Part shown: positions 11,451 through 22,520 of the stretch, in pieces | Layout: the number at the start of each line of letters is the position of its first letter | Numbering within the stretch: the stretch's first letter is position 1 | Source of the DNA: Aphrophora alni | Lineage: Eukaryota; Arthropoda; Insecta; Hemiptera; Aphrophoridae | Assembly (NCBI GenBank): GCA_963513935.1 | Contig: OY740769.1 | Span: 73,363,712-73,427,711, forward strand | DNA: 64,000 bases | Reading direction: 5' to 3' | The notes under the pieces: model-generated | Seen by the model: the letters and a program-made list of their open reading frames with translations, nothing else | Told to the model about the DNA's origin: nothing | Database searches by the model: none | Position numbers and translations under genes: made by a program

Positions 11451-12875
11451 TGTAAGTATTTGTTTTCATCAAGTCCACAGCATAACTTATGAAACAATAA
11501 CAATGTTTGAGGTTAGAGCACCGAAAAACCTCCCAGCTGATTTTTGGCGCGCAATTATCGAGGTAACGGAAAACGTCAACTTTACGGATCAATATCAGGA
11601 GGAAAAACATTTGTTTTCGTGCAGCATGATAAAAACATATTTTTATCTCTTGTCTCAGAGGATCCTAAAACGGATATGTACACTAAGAAAGTAAAATGTG
11701 TTTTTAATGAAAAATAATGACATTTCATAACAATATGCGTGTCTCATTTGGAGTGCACGGGTAAGATGCGTGTTTTAAATCTATTTTATGTTTTGTCATT
11801 GATCGAATAGTCTTCACTAGAAACTCACTCACAACTCAGAATAATAAAAATAAAGAAATAAATTATTAATCAATACTTAATCAAGCCTACTTGTTTGGAC
11901 TGTGCACGTTTTCACCCTTAAGACAAATATTGTTTTGCATGTCATGAGGCAGTAAACATAGAACAACATAACGTTTGTTTATCCGTGGTTTGTTGGTTAG
12001 AAGCGGAATAGTATGGAGTGTGGTGGAGTTTTGTGTCGAAATATTCATTTTGGAGTTCTCTGATCCTAAGAAACTTATTTAAAAAAACTCTTTTGTGTTT
12101 TTCTGCCAGAAATAGACCCTAAAGTATTAACGACAAAACCGATTTCGATCAAATTTAATACGTAGTGGTATATAGATCCGCAAATTGACAGAAAGAGAGA
12201 ATCGTTTTATTTTTTCGTAACTTCGACTATTTTCATAACTATTTTGGCTCAAACTGAGCTCTTAAAATCCAGAAAATATAAGTAGAGACTGGAACTATTT
12301 GTAATAAAGGGGGAATGGAGGCCTTTATTTTCTTCAAAAACGGCATGAGCGATTTTGGACAAATTTTGTTGAAATGTTAATGACCAAAACCAATGTTCGA
12401 AACCTAACATTTAGTATTGCACAATGGATTTTTATATTTGTACAAATTGAGTAGTGGTTAATAAAACAAATAATAACCAGTGCAGTAACATTGTAATAAC
12501 TTACTTACCCACTCAAAAACAAAGCAAATCCTAAAAAAAAAACATATAAGAATTCGTAGCCATCTCACCAAAAATGCAGTTTTGATTTTGAAAAATTAAT
12601 AAAAAACAAGAAAAATTGAGCAAATAGATTGTACAAACTTTTGTATATAGCCACCGTCAAAACCAACAATAATATTTGTCAGTATATACAGTACTGCTTA
12701 CCCGAAAAAAACAATTTTCTTTAAAATGTGTTATCTCTCAAGCTTTTCTTATGATAGATAAGATGATATGGAATAATCCCCTTATCAACTTCTTGAACAT
12801 TAAATAATTTTTGTGCAATATAGTCTTATATGTATTTATATAAGTATTATATATGTATTTATATAATCTTTAAAA
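11451..12875. other. Gene-free, repeat-like stretch
   Basis: No coding region supported. Sentences such as CCGATTTCGATCAAATTTAA (12140s) and AGCGATTTTGGACAAATTTT (about 12349) resemble the body of dispersed repeats elsewhere in the window (see 14195-14450), suggesting that much of this is old transposon sequence. Confidence 0.4.
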
Positions 12876-13805
12876 AAGTTTAAAAGGTAACACCCCAGGA
12901 TTTTTTGGGTTAAAATCAGAAGTTTTATAATAGAGGTTTAAACCAAATTGTTTAAATCATCCGCCATTTTCCCGATATGGTGGCCAGTTTGTAATTTTCT
13001 AATAGATTAGACTATTTTTTTATATTATAATTTATATATAAATGCATTATTTTAAGACATTTTTATTCTTGGGTATTTTTTCTTTATCACTAACCGTTTA
13101 GGAGCTACAGGCACTTAAATATTTTTAAATTTGCAAATTTAATCAAAAATAAAATTGTGTTTTAATGGAATTTAAACATAATTCAGAGACGATTTTTCTT
13201 ACTTTGAAATCAAATTGAAGTAAATTTTGTAATAATTTATATAAAAAATATAAATCACAATTTTCTGGTAATCGTCTAAAACACGTACAGGCTTACACTA
13301 GTACGTAATTATTAGACCTTGTGAATAAGATATTATAGTCGAAATAAAGGTATTAACAGTGCTTAAAGAGCTGGTGGATGTACTAGACAATTATTATCAA
13401 AAAATTATGATTTATATTTTTTATCGATAACTATGTTATTTCTCAGTCTGCAGAACAAATAAATAACAGACATGTTATTACACCTTTTTTACCCTAGTTT
13501 TACTTCAATTTGATTTCAAAGTAAGAAAAATCGTCTCTGAATTATGCTTAAATTTCTATTAAAACAAAATTTTATTTTTGATTAAATTTGCAAATTTTTG
13601 AAAACATATAAGTGGCAGTAGCTCCTAAACGGTTCAAGATAAATAAAAAAGTCTTAATAATGCTTTATATCTAAAATCGTCATAAAAAGTGGCAGTTTAT
13701 ATTAGAAATTAAAAAACTTGCCACTATATTGGAAAAATAACGGATGGTACAACAAATTTCGTAATACCTCCAGTTTTAACTAAAAAATCTTTTAAAGTTT
13801 CTTTG
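12876..13805. repeat. Large imperfect palindrome (~0.93 kb foldback)
   Basis: The left arm (about 12876-13285) and right arm (about 13375-13805) are inverted copies. Clear anchors are GAGACGATTTTTCTTACTTT at about 13188, matched by AAAGTAAGAAAAATCGTCTC at about 13519, and CCGTTTAGGAGCTAC on the left matched by GTAGCTCCTAAACGG on the right. The outer ends match less well (ATTTTTTGGGTTAAAA versus TTTTAACTAAAAAAT). The spacer is about 90 bp. The motif GGTAATCGTCT near the centre recurs in the inverted ends of the mariner-like elements at 33-38 kb, so this is probably a non-autonomous foldback element of that group. No ORF. Confidence 0.8.
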
Positions 13806-14194
13806 TAACTTTAATGTAAACTCGTACAGGCTGAAAGTGATGAAATCAAGAGGATGGTGGTTTGTTTTTGAAAATAATTTTCGAACAGTAATTTTTCTTG
13901 TCTTGCGAATTGGCACACCATTTCGGGTTATAAATATTCACATTTAACCAACAATTTTTAGCAAAATCATTATATCCGTTAAAAGTTAAATTAGGCCTTT
14001 GTGAACAATATTATATTATTTACTGTTAACTTCCGAACCTTAGTTTTTAAGAGATAGCGACCGATACCATTTGTTTACACCGTTAAAGGCTTTATATTAG
14101 CAAAGTTTTATGAAATTTGTTTTACTAATTTTGAAAAAACCAAAATTTTTGTTTTGATCTTAGGCAGTTAGACTACTTCAAAATTTTGAGTTAC
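13806..14194. other. Gene-free stretch
   Basis: No coding signal. AT-rich sequence between the palindrome and a dispersed repeat copy. Confidence 0.45.
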
Positions 14195-14450
14195 AAAAAA
14201 AAAAAAAAAAAGGAAAACTTCTAAAGATATGACGAAAATATGCTCACATACGAAATTTTATCAAAATCTGTCCACTCGTTTTGCATACAGGGAACTGCAC
14301 AGAACAGACAGACATTTTTCCAAAAATCCCTTTTTCGTGCTTAGTTGACCTCAAAACTGATATGTTCGCGAAAAACTCGACAATAATTAGTTTACCTATC
14401 ACATAACTAAGTATATGTGAGAAATTGTAATTATAAAAGCCCTACTCTAT
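14195..14450 (+). repeat. Dispersed repeat family E, copy 1
   Basis: Shares an ordered set of blocks with 46915-47165: AGATATGAC, then GAACTG.ACAGA with a CAGAC run, then a TCAAAACNGAT block, and finally TAAGTATATGTGANAAATT. The order and spacing make chance unlikely. The element type is unknown, and no frame is open. Confidence 0.55.
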
Positions 14451-16005
14451 AATGGTTAATAAACCTCCCTTCATACGCTTGGATAAACAAATCAAATACT
14501 ATTAACAACAATAGTTATTTTGAATGTTTTTAGCTGTCAGGATTTAATCTTTGCAGTCTAGTTCTGAAACAAACTCTGTAATGGCGCCAGAATTATCCGG
14601 GTAACTTATATAATAAATCAAAAAGAAAGGAACAGATACACCAAAACAACAAGTTTACCCCTCTGTAGGGCGCCAAACAGTCCTGGCTGGGTCTGGGGAT
14701 TGTAGTTCCTATTGATTTGGTCCAAATACAAATATATAATAGTTATTGAATGGACATAACCGGTCCTCCATTAATTAGAACCATTTTGGAGGTAAAATCA
14801 TTTAAAACGAAGCTTTGTATGGCTATAACATCTTATTCACACTTTTTGATTTTTCTGAAGAAACTAATATGAGCTCACAGGATTTTGTTGCGAGAAAGTG
14901 TTAATCTCTTAAATACAGACTGTTAGAAAAGTATTGCAACGGCTTGATATTTCAAGAACCGATTTAGAAGAAAGATGTTCACCTCTCATTTTAAACCTCG
15001 TAAACTAACCTGTCTACTGGGTGGTACAAAGGTTTAGTAGGAAATATAAAACTTACCAAACCGTTATTTTTCGAAAACCTTTTTTTTAATGTATCGCTAT
15101 TATTATTTTTACATATTCTAATAGGTCAATTTAAGATACTTAGAAGGGATTTTTAATTTATCTTTAATAACAATGGAGTTATGGCTTTTTTTTTAAATTT
15201 CGAATTTTGTAAACACCTTTGCAGGTCTTAGTGAATAATGATTTATTATTTGGTTATTGTGAACTAACGTATATGTGTATTGGAAATTACATATCCGGTA
15301 CTGGGTGTTCTAAAAAGTAAGCCAACATATTTCTTAATTATACAAATTATTATAATTAAATGTTACTTAGTTTACTTTTTATTATCCAATAATATAAGTT
15401 TTACCGAATTTTGGTAACCAAACTAATATATCAACGAAAGTCTAAGACATAAATTAATAAACTTTTGGTTTACAAATAATTTTCCATTTACAGGATAATT
15501 CAAAATTAAGATTTTTCTTAACTTAGTGTTTTATAATACATGTTTAAAATGTTTTCCTTGTGCAGTTTGGCAGAGTTTTAACAGCTCATCACATTCCATA
15601 TAATTTTAGGATTATTTAAGATTAGGTTAAGAGATTTAAATTGAGATATCGAACATCTTTCTATCTAAAGTAGTTCTTGAAATACTAAGCAAAACACCAG
15701 TATGGCAGTATAACGTACAGTTACAAATAATACACAAATACCAGTGTTAATATTAAAATGCTTTTTGTAAAAGCATATTCGAAGCTTCTTAGATTTTAAG
15801 CTTTAAACATAAAGAAAACAGCCATCACAAAAAAATCTATGTTAAATAAAATGGATTTCTTAATCATTATATTTACACTTCAACATATGTTTGTGTTTCT
15901 ATATGAAGGATGGGGAAAATTATGGAGGATAGAAAAATACGCTAGGATACGATGTAATATTTGTGCAACAGTATATTTTGATTAATTTGATGTGTTCATT
16001 TTCCA
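14451..16005. other. Gene-free stretch
   Basis: No gene supported. Two similar strings, TACTGGGTGGTACAAAGG (about 15016) and TACTGGGTGTTCTAAAAAGT (about 15299), resemble the ACAGGGTGTTTC ends of mariner-like elements but are in the same orientation, so they do not define an element. Confidence 0.4.
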
Positions 16006-16330
16006 GAGATTAAGGAGCTTCCCTCAATGTACTACAGTTGAACGACATATCAAAACAAGCTTACGACAGCCAGTTTTACTATCCCTTAAGACACGTCTTT
16101 GCATCCAAGACTTCCAAAACACCCGAGGCAAATCACCAAGGCTTCTCCTTTATTTGGAAGCCACCTTTACTCGTTTGCGTATGATGAAGAACAACTACGA
16201 CGTACACCTTCATCGACCACTAAAGGAGATCGTCTGAAATTATTATGGACCTGCCACAGTAACTCCTCTAAGTTTATCTTTATCTTAACACAACATCAAC
16301 AGTTTGCTTACTTTGGCTTCATCTTTTTCT
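16006..16330 (+). other. Coding-like patch, unidentified (possible exon or TE relic)
   Basis: The patch follows a splice-acceptor-like TTCATTTTCCAG (ending 16006). Frame 3 reads LNVLQLNDISKQAYDSQFYY and then PLRHVFASKTSK before stops at about 16182. Frame 1 reads ASPLFGSHLYSFAYDEEQLR downstream. The switch between two protein-like frames suggests a frameshifted relic. I recognise no domain, no donor site was identified, and base composition is only slightly above background. Treat as unproven. Confidence 0.2.
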
Positions 16331-16529
16331 AAAAACTAACAGAAAACGAGTCGAGATTTAATCAGACAATAATATCTCGCATCATCAATTAATCTTAGAA
16401 TGAGTAAAACACTACGAGATCTAGTAAAATCAGAAACGATTTTAGAACGTTTGAAAACTATGAAACGGGAATATGCGTAGAGATCAAGTTCAATTTATTG
16501 AGAAGAACGCCCTTGCTGGATATTGTGCT

Positions 16530-16850
16530 CTCCAGGCGCTCACTATAGTGAGTGGCAACCTCGAGAGCCTAGCTGGATCTACATGTAGGTTTGGGTTAGT
16601 TCCCTGTCTTCCCTATCAAGTATCTCTTTTATCAATTCTCTTTCTCTTCCAACTCTGACGCTATTACAGTATTCCAGAGCTAGGTAGGGCCTAACCGCCT
16701 AACCTTAATTGGATGTTATTTTTATCCTTTTTTTTATTATTATTTTTTATAAGGCGATGTGACCGAAAAGTTTTTTGTCTTTAAACAATAAGAAAAAATA
16801 TATCAACTTATCGAATCTTTCTGAAATTGTATCCCAAAGGAAGAAAAGAT
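16530..16850 (+). repeat. Dispersed repeat family F, copy 1
   Basis: Shares the ordered blocks CTATAGT, then CCTAGCTGGATCTACA, then a CTCTTTTNNNCAA segment, then a T-rich run, and finally TTTAAACAA-AGAAAAA with copies at 56620-56900 and 62765-63045. It is interrupted by a short CCTAACCGCCTAACC segment. Non-coding, and the element class is unknown. Confidence 0.6.
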
Positions 16851-17092
16851 GTATTCGAGTACTAGAGATCTTTATTTTACATTTTATTCTTTTTTTTTTA
16901 ACTATGATAAACAACAAGGGAAAAATACACCGAGATTCCAAACTTTATCTGCAGTGGGTGCGCGCTAATACCCAAATTATATTAAGAGCAACCGCACACT
17001 CAGGGCAAAGAGTCTCAAGGCTCTTTAATTAGTGTCTGTTACCTAACAAGACCCTATAGGGATTAATATTTTCTCCGCTTTTGTTTAGAATC

Positions 17093-17510
17093 GTTCACCA
17101 AAAATTAATTTTGTGGAAACAGTTGTAGTTTGTGCTCTTGTTATTTGGTTACGAAAGAAGAACAGGCCACAGCATTAACATTCAATTTCTGAGCTGTAAA
17201 CTGCGTCGTTTTAAGACGTTAAATTGCCAAGTTTCAAGTTATTACAATGGTCTTTTTCTAGACTTTCTTGTGGAGTCTGATACGTTCACTGTAAATATGA
17301 AAAACAAGATGAGTGTTCGCAGTGAGCGCATCGAACTCATCAAGAAAGACCTGAGTAAGACTATTTAATATAGTAGAAACGGTGGCAATTAATGTCAAAA
17401 AACACAGCGTACAACCCAGAAGTCTAAATTTAATATGGGAGGCTGTATTGATTGCGTACATCCAATTTACAGTTCTACATTATTACAATAATTGTTCACG
17501 CCTATAACAG
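17093..17510. repeat. Imperfect palindrome (~0.42 kb)
   Basis: The structure is centred near 17303. Inverted matches include GACTTTCTTGTGGAGTCTGA against TCGAACTCATCAAGAAAGAC, TAAATTGCC (17220) against GGCAATTAATG (17385), and GCTGTAAACTGCG against CGCAGTGAG or CAGCGTACAACC farther out. The overlapping frames on the two strands in this interval are products of the symmetry. No spacer of note. Confidence 0.6.
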
Positions 17511-18939
17511 TTGCTAATCCCACAATTGCTTTTTAATGTTAAGATTCGAAGATTCTTTCAAAGCTTTGTTGAAAAGTATATCCGCGACACGAAAAACAGA
17601 CAACAATACTTGGAATGGAATGATCACAATTACCGAAGTTGACAGTTTTGGCTTTAATGTACGGGAGTACTTTTCTAGGCGTCCGACAGTCTGAAGACAG
17701 ATTTGTCGGCGGCTGTCGAGCAATTTTGTCTTGGCCCTGATGTGACCGACAGAGTGTGTACTTTCATGCAACTCATTACTCTTCATTCTTGAGACAAAAC
17801 TATCTGTAGGTAAATATTCTAATGTGGGGTAGTTTTAAGTGTTTAGGTTAGGGGTGTCTTCTATTTATGTAAGTTCGTATTGTCCGTCGAACTGTTGACT
17901 TACCATGGAACAGAATTCCAAGAGATGGAATTTCATGAGGCAGAAAATCAGCCCTGGAAAACATCTGGGAGGGAATAGTTAAGTCCCTACTGGGTCTTAA
18001 CAGTCATTCTGCAGAGACAAATTTTCCACATAAGTATAACCTATCCCCGCCAAATAGTCTAGGAAAAGAAATTTTAATACGATTACGTCCGCAAACTAAA
18101 GTTACAAGTATAGAAAATATAAAAAACTGTAACTATTTGGTATTAAAAAACATAATTGAACTTCCGGATAATTACTGTTTATTGTTATCATCAACATAGT
18201 AAAGTGTTCCACTTAAAACAAATACTACAGACAATTAAATGGTAGTTATCTTTCAGATAATAATAAATAAGTAATAATTATAATTAGGCTATAATGAAAA
18301 CAAGACAATTTTAAACTTGAGTTAATTATTAAGAACCATTCAATGAATCTTTTACATTTATTTTTCTGGGACGTCTTAAAACAAAATGTTTATAAAACCA
18401 AATCCGTTAACACTGAAAACCTGATAAACCCTGTAAGGAAAGAGTGAAGGAAAATTACACCTGAGGTGTTGCGAAACGTCACTTCCGGCCTTTTTTTCAA
18501 AGATATATTGTCAAATGTACTTGAAAAGCATTTCGAGCACTTTTATAACATCTTTTTTATGTATACTAACTTTTTATGAACATAAGAAAAAAGTTTTGTT
18601 TAACATAAAAGTGCTTTCTTGTTTTGACTTAGTATCTACATTATAGAAACTTCATTTTGACACTAATACCCTTTAACTTTGTCTTTTACATAAAAGTGAT
18701 GATTAAACCATTATGTTATGATTGTATGTGTTGTGTTTAAAGTTTATCGCCTAGTTTTGCTTTTACATAATTTCAAACGTCTACTATTCAAGAAAGAATC
18801 AACCTTTTGAAGTCGGATTTGCGGCATTTATCTCTTTTTAAATTTACTTCTATTTTGATATCAAACTCGGCATATGCTTACATTAAAGATTGTTGACAGA
18901 CTCCTGGATGGGACGTCACCTAAGTGTTTAAAATCTGAG
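17511..18939. other. Gene-free stretch, one unassigned minus-strand frame
   Basis: A 90-codon minus-strand frame at 17514-17786 has no recognisable domain and no supporting context, and I do not call it a gene. The rest is AT-rich. AGGTTAGGGG at 17844 is telomere-like but single. Confidence 0.4.
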
Positions 18940-19600
18940 AAAAGGGCATGAAACTAGCGGTGGCAGTAGAGGTCGCGTTGGGTGCTACTAGTTAAGTCGC
19001 GGTCGATGTCGACAGCACATAGTAAGGAGGTTACCTGCGCTGCTCAGTAGAGCTACGACCACTGTTAAGTGAAGTAGTTTGATGAAATTTGAATGACAAA
19101 AAAATATTGTGCTTTTACGATGTTGTGTGAGTCAAGTGATGATACTGATGAAATGTCACCTGTCACCAAATGGTGGCTAATAGGCAATATACCCACAATA
19201 CGGGAGTGAGCTGCACAATTATTGCTATCAAATCTTCCTTCATATTTAGCACTTGAAATTCAAAAATGATCTTAATACGCAAAAGAGATTATAGGTAGCA
19301 ACTAGAGTACCCTAGCGCACGGAATGACAGAAGCAAAACGTGTTCTATGCGAGCTGCTGTGGAGGGGGATGGCAACTTGGCCTTGAATGCCCCAATCACC
19401 AGGAAGCAACCTTGTATACTCCGTAGTAGGCATCCATGTAAAAACAAACTCATTTGATTTTCAGAAGCATCGATATAAACCTCCTGGATGGCATCGCGCT
19501 AAACCTCCACCGCGACTTATCTGCTCTGCTCTCTTCCATTCACTACAATGTGTTTCGCGACCTCCATCTCCACCCCCACCGCGACCCACTTGTTCTGTTC
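18940..19600. repeat. Decayed inverted-repeat element with TCGCG motifs
   Basis: The left arm (18959-19008) contains GAGGTCGCG, then TAAGTCGCGGT, then AAGGAGGTTA. The right arm (about 19480-19574) read on the minus strand has GAGGTCGCG, then TAAGTCGCGGT, then AGGAGGTTTA in the same order. The patch is GC-richer than its flanks and ends near a proline-rich frame at 19465-19662 that I do not recognise. It is consistent with the subterminal repeats of an old cut-and-paste transposon. Confidence 0.5.
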
Positions 19601-20689
19601 GTACCCAACCACGTACTAAAAGCAAGGCGGGAAGTCCTATTAATCTAAGATTCTTAGTTTAGCGCTATAAAAAAGTTTCCATACTTTTTCCACACTGTAT
19701 ACACACTCGTCCAACACAATCCTTTAATAATATCCTATACTTGAACCCTGCACGCATGAGTGCGTGACTAGCCACTTTTCCATTGAGAAACATTTTACCC
19801 CAAACCCTACTTTACACATATACTCTAATTTTAACATGATTCTATATTTTAATTAAAATAATTACAGGTTTGGCTGCTATTATTAGTGATTAAGAAAAAC
19901 TAAATCATGTGGAGGTTATGACATTAAGTTTAATAATTTTGATAACTAACTAATCTGGGTATCTATGAATACAGATTTAGACGGCAAACTATGACTCCCT
20001 GTACGACTTACTCCTGAAAACTGTTTACAAAGAACGCCATTATGAAATTTACCGACCTTGATTCCGACGAATGATCGTAATAAATGTATATTTATGTCGA
20101 ATTTGACCCAATGCTTCTTCTAGAGTAGTTAAAAGACAATTTTGTAAATAGGTAGACTTGTTTATCCATATTTGATTGTTATTTATATTTGAACTCAGAA
20201 AAACTCTAAGGAAATACGAACTCAGTCCTGGAGTCACCTCATTAATTTGCAATCGATAAAACGTCTTTGGAGCTAACATAAACATAGAAACAGACAGATA
20301 TTGTGACTTTCCAATTACTTACGTAAAACCTGTTGATGGTACTTCCCAGTCCTATCATAAAATGAAATACAAACAGATCCATGTTCTAAGTTAGTCTCTT
20401 GGGCCTAGTAGAAAATGTTAAATTATAAGCCCTATTAGTAGTTCAAAATGACTTATCCAGTAGGGTAAGTTTGCTTAAAATAATTGTCACACAGGATTTC
20501 TGATCCTTGTAATTGTGTGTGTATATCATTACTTTCTTAACGTTGGATAGGCCATTCGCTACGAGCCGGTGACTCATCCTGCCGAATCTCACATTATATG
20601 TATATCTTATTTTCTTGGAAGGTCGGTATTTGAAATTTTATTTTTGACAATAACTTTATTATTTGTCATTTTAGAGATGTGGGGTTGTT
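19601..20689. other. Gene-free stretch
   Basis: A 78-codon minus-strand frame (20049-20285) is protein-like in composition but matches no family I know. No splice or promoter context was seen. ATGGTACTTCCCAGTCCTAT at about 20336 recurs at about 22389. Confidence 0.4.
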
Positions 20690-21265
20690 ACCATTACATG
20701 TAGAATTTAAATCTGCAAATTTGTATCTAATTTAATGTGTTATAAATTCAATAACGCACGAGATATGAACATAAACTATTTTTTAAAGACGCCATTTTGA
20801 TGTTTTCATTTCGATTTCTCTGAATTTCAATAAGGTTTAGGCCTACATGAGCACGGTTCTATCTTAATTTTTACGACTGATATCTTGATTACGTAGGGAC
20901 CACAACAACGCCTGACGTACGCTATCTTTTTCGGCCTGACGTACGCCTGTTGAAATATCTTTTTCGGTTTCTTAAGGCCATTGATCCGTCAAAAACTTTG
21001 AGGTTAAATTTTTGTGTGATTACAATAATTACTCTATACATCGTATACTGGGTAAGTAAAAAAAAAACTGATATTAAATTCGAATGCAACGTCTAAAGAA
21101 CTTAAATACCCTATTATACATTTTATCAAAATCTGTTAATATTTTTTTTTATGTTCACAATTTTGGTTTTCGAAATATACAACAAATCATAGTAATATAA
21201 AAGTCGGACTCAGTACACCAATATAAGTTTTACAAGTTTCACCAAAATCAAGCATAATTTAAATA
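20690..21265 (+). repeat. Dispersed repeat family C, copy 1
   Basis: Matches the reverse complement of 27050-27560. Shared blocks are TGCAAA, then TTTAATGTGTTATAA, then ACGAGATA, then an ATTTCAATA segment, then TCTTAATTTT, then AAGCC or AAGGCC, and finally CTTAAATACC. Inside it CCTGACGTACGC occurs twice (20911 and 20935) within a small local duplication. Confidence 0.6.
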
Positions 21266-22162
21266 GGTACAAAACATATTTGATTAAGCCCTATTTCATG
21301 CCACTCCTGACCAAATCCTTAGTATTCCGAAGGAGACCTGCCCGTCACTTATTTTAAATTGTTTTAGATAACGCGTATCAATCGCTTTCACCAACACCCA
21401 TAACTTCTTTAACAAACGTTATATCAAGAAATGATAGTTGATTGACTAAAAAGGTGGGCGTGTTCACCGAGTAAATTAATTTATGACTAAATCGTTTAAA
21501 GAGTTTTAATGAAAAAATGTGTGTGGAAAGTGATTGTGAATTCTCGAAAAAAATGTAGTCAGACTGACTAAATATGTTGCAGTTTGGGTTGGTTAAATTA
21601 CTCTCAAAGAATGGTTAAATTTTGATAAAAAATATTTAAGGAATATGTTTGAACGTCAGACCAGACTCTAAATTTGTCCTCATTTTTCTTTTTTATGATA
21701 CTTTTTTTATAAAGCTCAAATCATTTATTTGTTTTTGAGCTTTGAGTTAGAATTTGACATCAGATTGTCTACGTAGCTATCCCTGGTATAACTTCAAAAT
21801 GTTTTTATATAGGACTTTTTTTATGGGATGAATTTTGATGAATCTTGTAATTTAATTATTTAATATATTGAACAAAACTCCTGGAAATTTTACAATAAAT
21901 AAACAATAATAAAAATATCAATTTCCACAACAAGAAAACACTTCGGGGATGTAAGTGATGATGACGACCTAGTCCTTTAAACGCGTCTTGTTGAAATGTT
22001 TTCTTGTGTGAAATTGGTATTTTTAATAAATTACTGATGGTTAATATTTGTTTTAATTTGACAGCAACTGTTTTGAGTCGGACCGGATGGCAAAAATTAC
22101 TGACCTTTAGTCACCATATCGTGTCAGGTGTGTTAACAGAGAGTAATGGTTTCAATTTGAAC
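21266..22162. other. Gene-free stretch
   Basis: No supported gene or element. AT-rich. Confidence 0.45.
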
Positions 22163-22163
22163 C

Positions 22164-22188
22164 TATATATATATATATATATATATAT
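22164..22188. repeat. (TA)n microsatellite
   Basis: About twelve TA dinucleotides, directly before the LINE relic. Confidence 0.95.
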
Positions 22189-22189
22189 G

Positions 22190-22520
22190 AGGAATGCATT
22201 GACTTGGTACACAAAGAGATCCAAAACCTCCAAAGATACTGGGTCAGATGTTTAAGGAGTCATAGAGCTTCTACCTAACCCTGGGAATGCTGACAACCGT
22301 TTTTCAAGCGGAGGTGATTGGCTTTACAGAATGTGCGACAAGAAATAAAGATAGGAAATACAATGATAAGACCATTGATAGAGCCAACATGGTACTTCCC
22401 AGTCCTATAATCATTTTTGGCTTTGGCAAAACACAACTACAGTATACTAGGTTAGGGTGGGACTGTTATGTCACCCTGGAAACTCTGGAAAAACAGAGCA
22501 ACAGGATGTAACACATCTTG
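22190..22520 (+). pseudogene. LINE RNase H domain relic
   Basis: LTWYTKRSKTSKDTGSDV (about 22200-22253) corresponds to the opening of LINE RNase H domains (LTWYTDGSKT..GTGAGV), with the first catalytic Asp changed to Lys. After a frame slip, TTVFQAEVIGFTECA (about 22293-22337) matches the Glu-containing helix, and KDRKYNDKTI follows. An internal deletion removes the third-Asp region. The remaining CHPGNSGKTE resembles W.PGHSGI.GNE. It is a partial copy in the same family style as 1060-2335, with only the RNase H section surviving. Confidence 0.75.

Noticed and set aside
11242..11694. 150-codon plus-strand frame
   Set aside because: Its first half is the shadow of the minus-strand Crypton-like fragment, and the second half has no recognisable domain.
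17132..17461. Overlapping frames on opposite strands as genes
   Set aside because: They are generated by the palindrome at 17093-17510.
19387..19662. Proline-rich 91-codon frame as a host exon
   Set aside because: It overlaps the inverted TCGCG blocks, two frames are open together, and no homology is recognised.
20049..20285. 78-codon minus-strand frame as a gene
   Set aside because: Plausible composition but no recognised domain, splice sites or neighbours.
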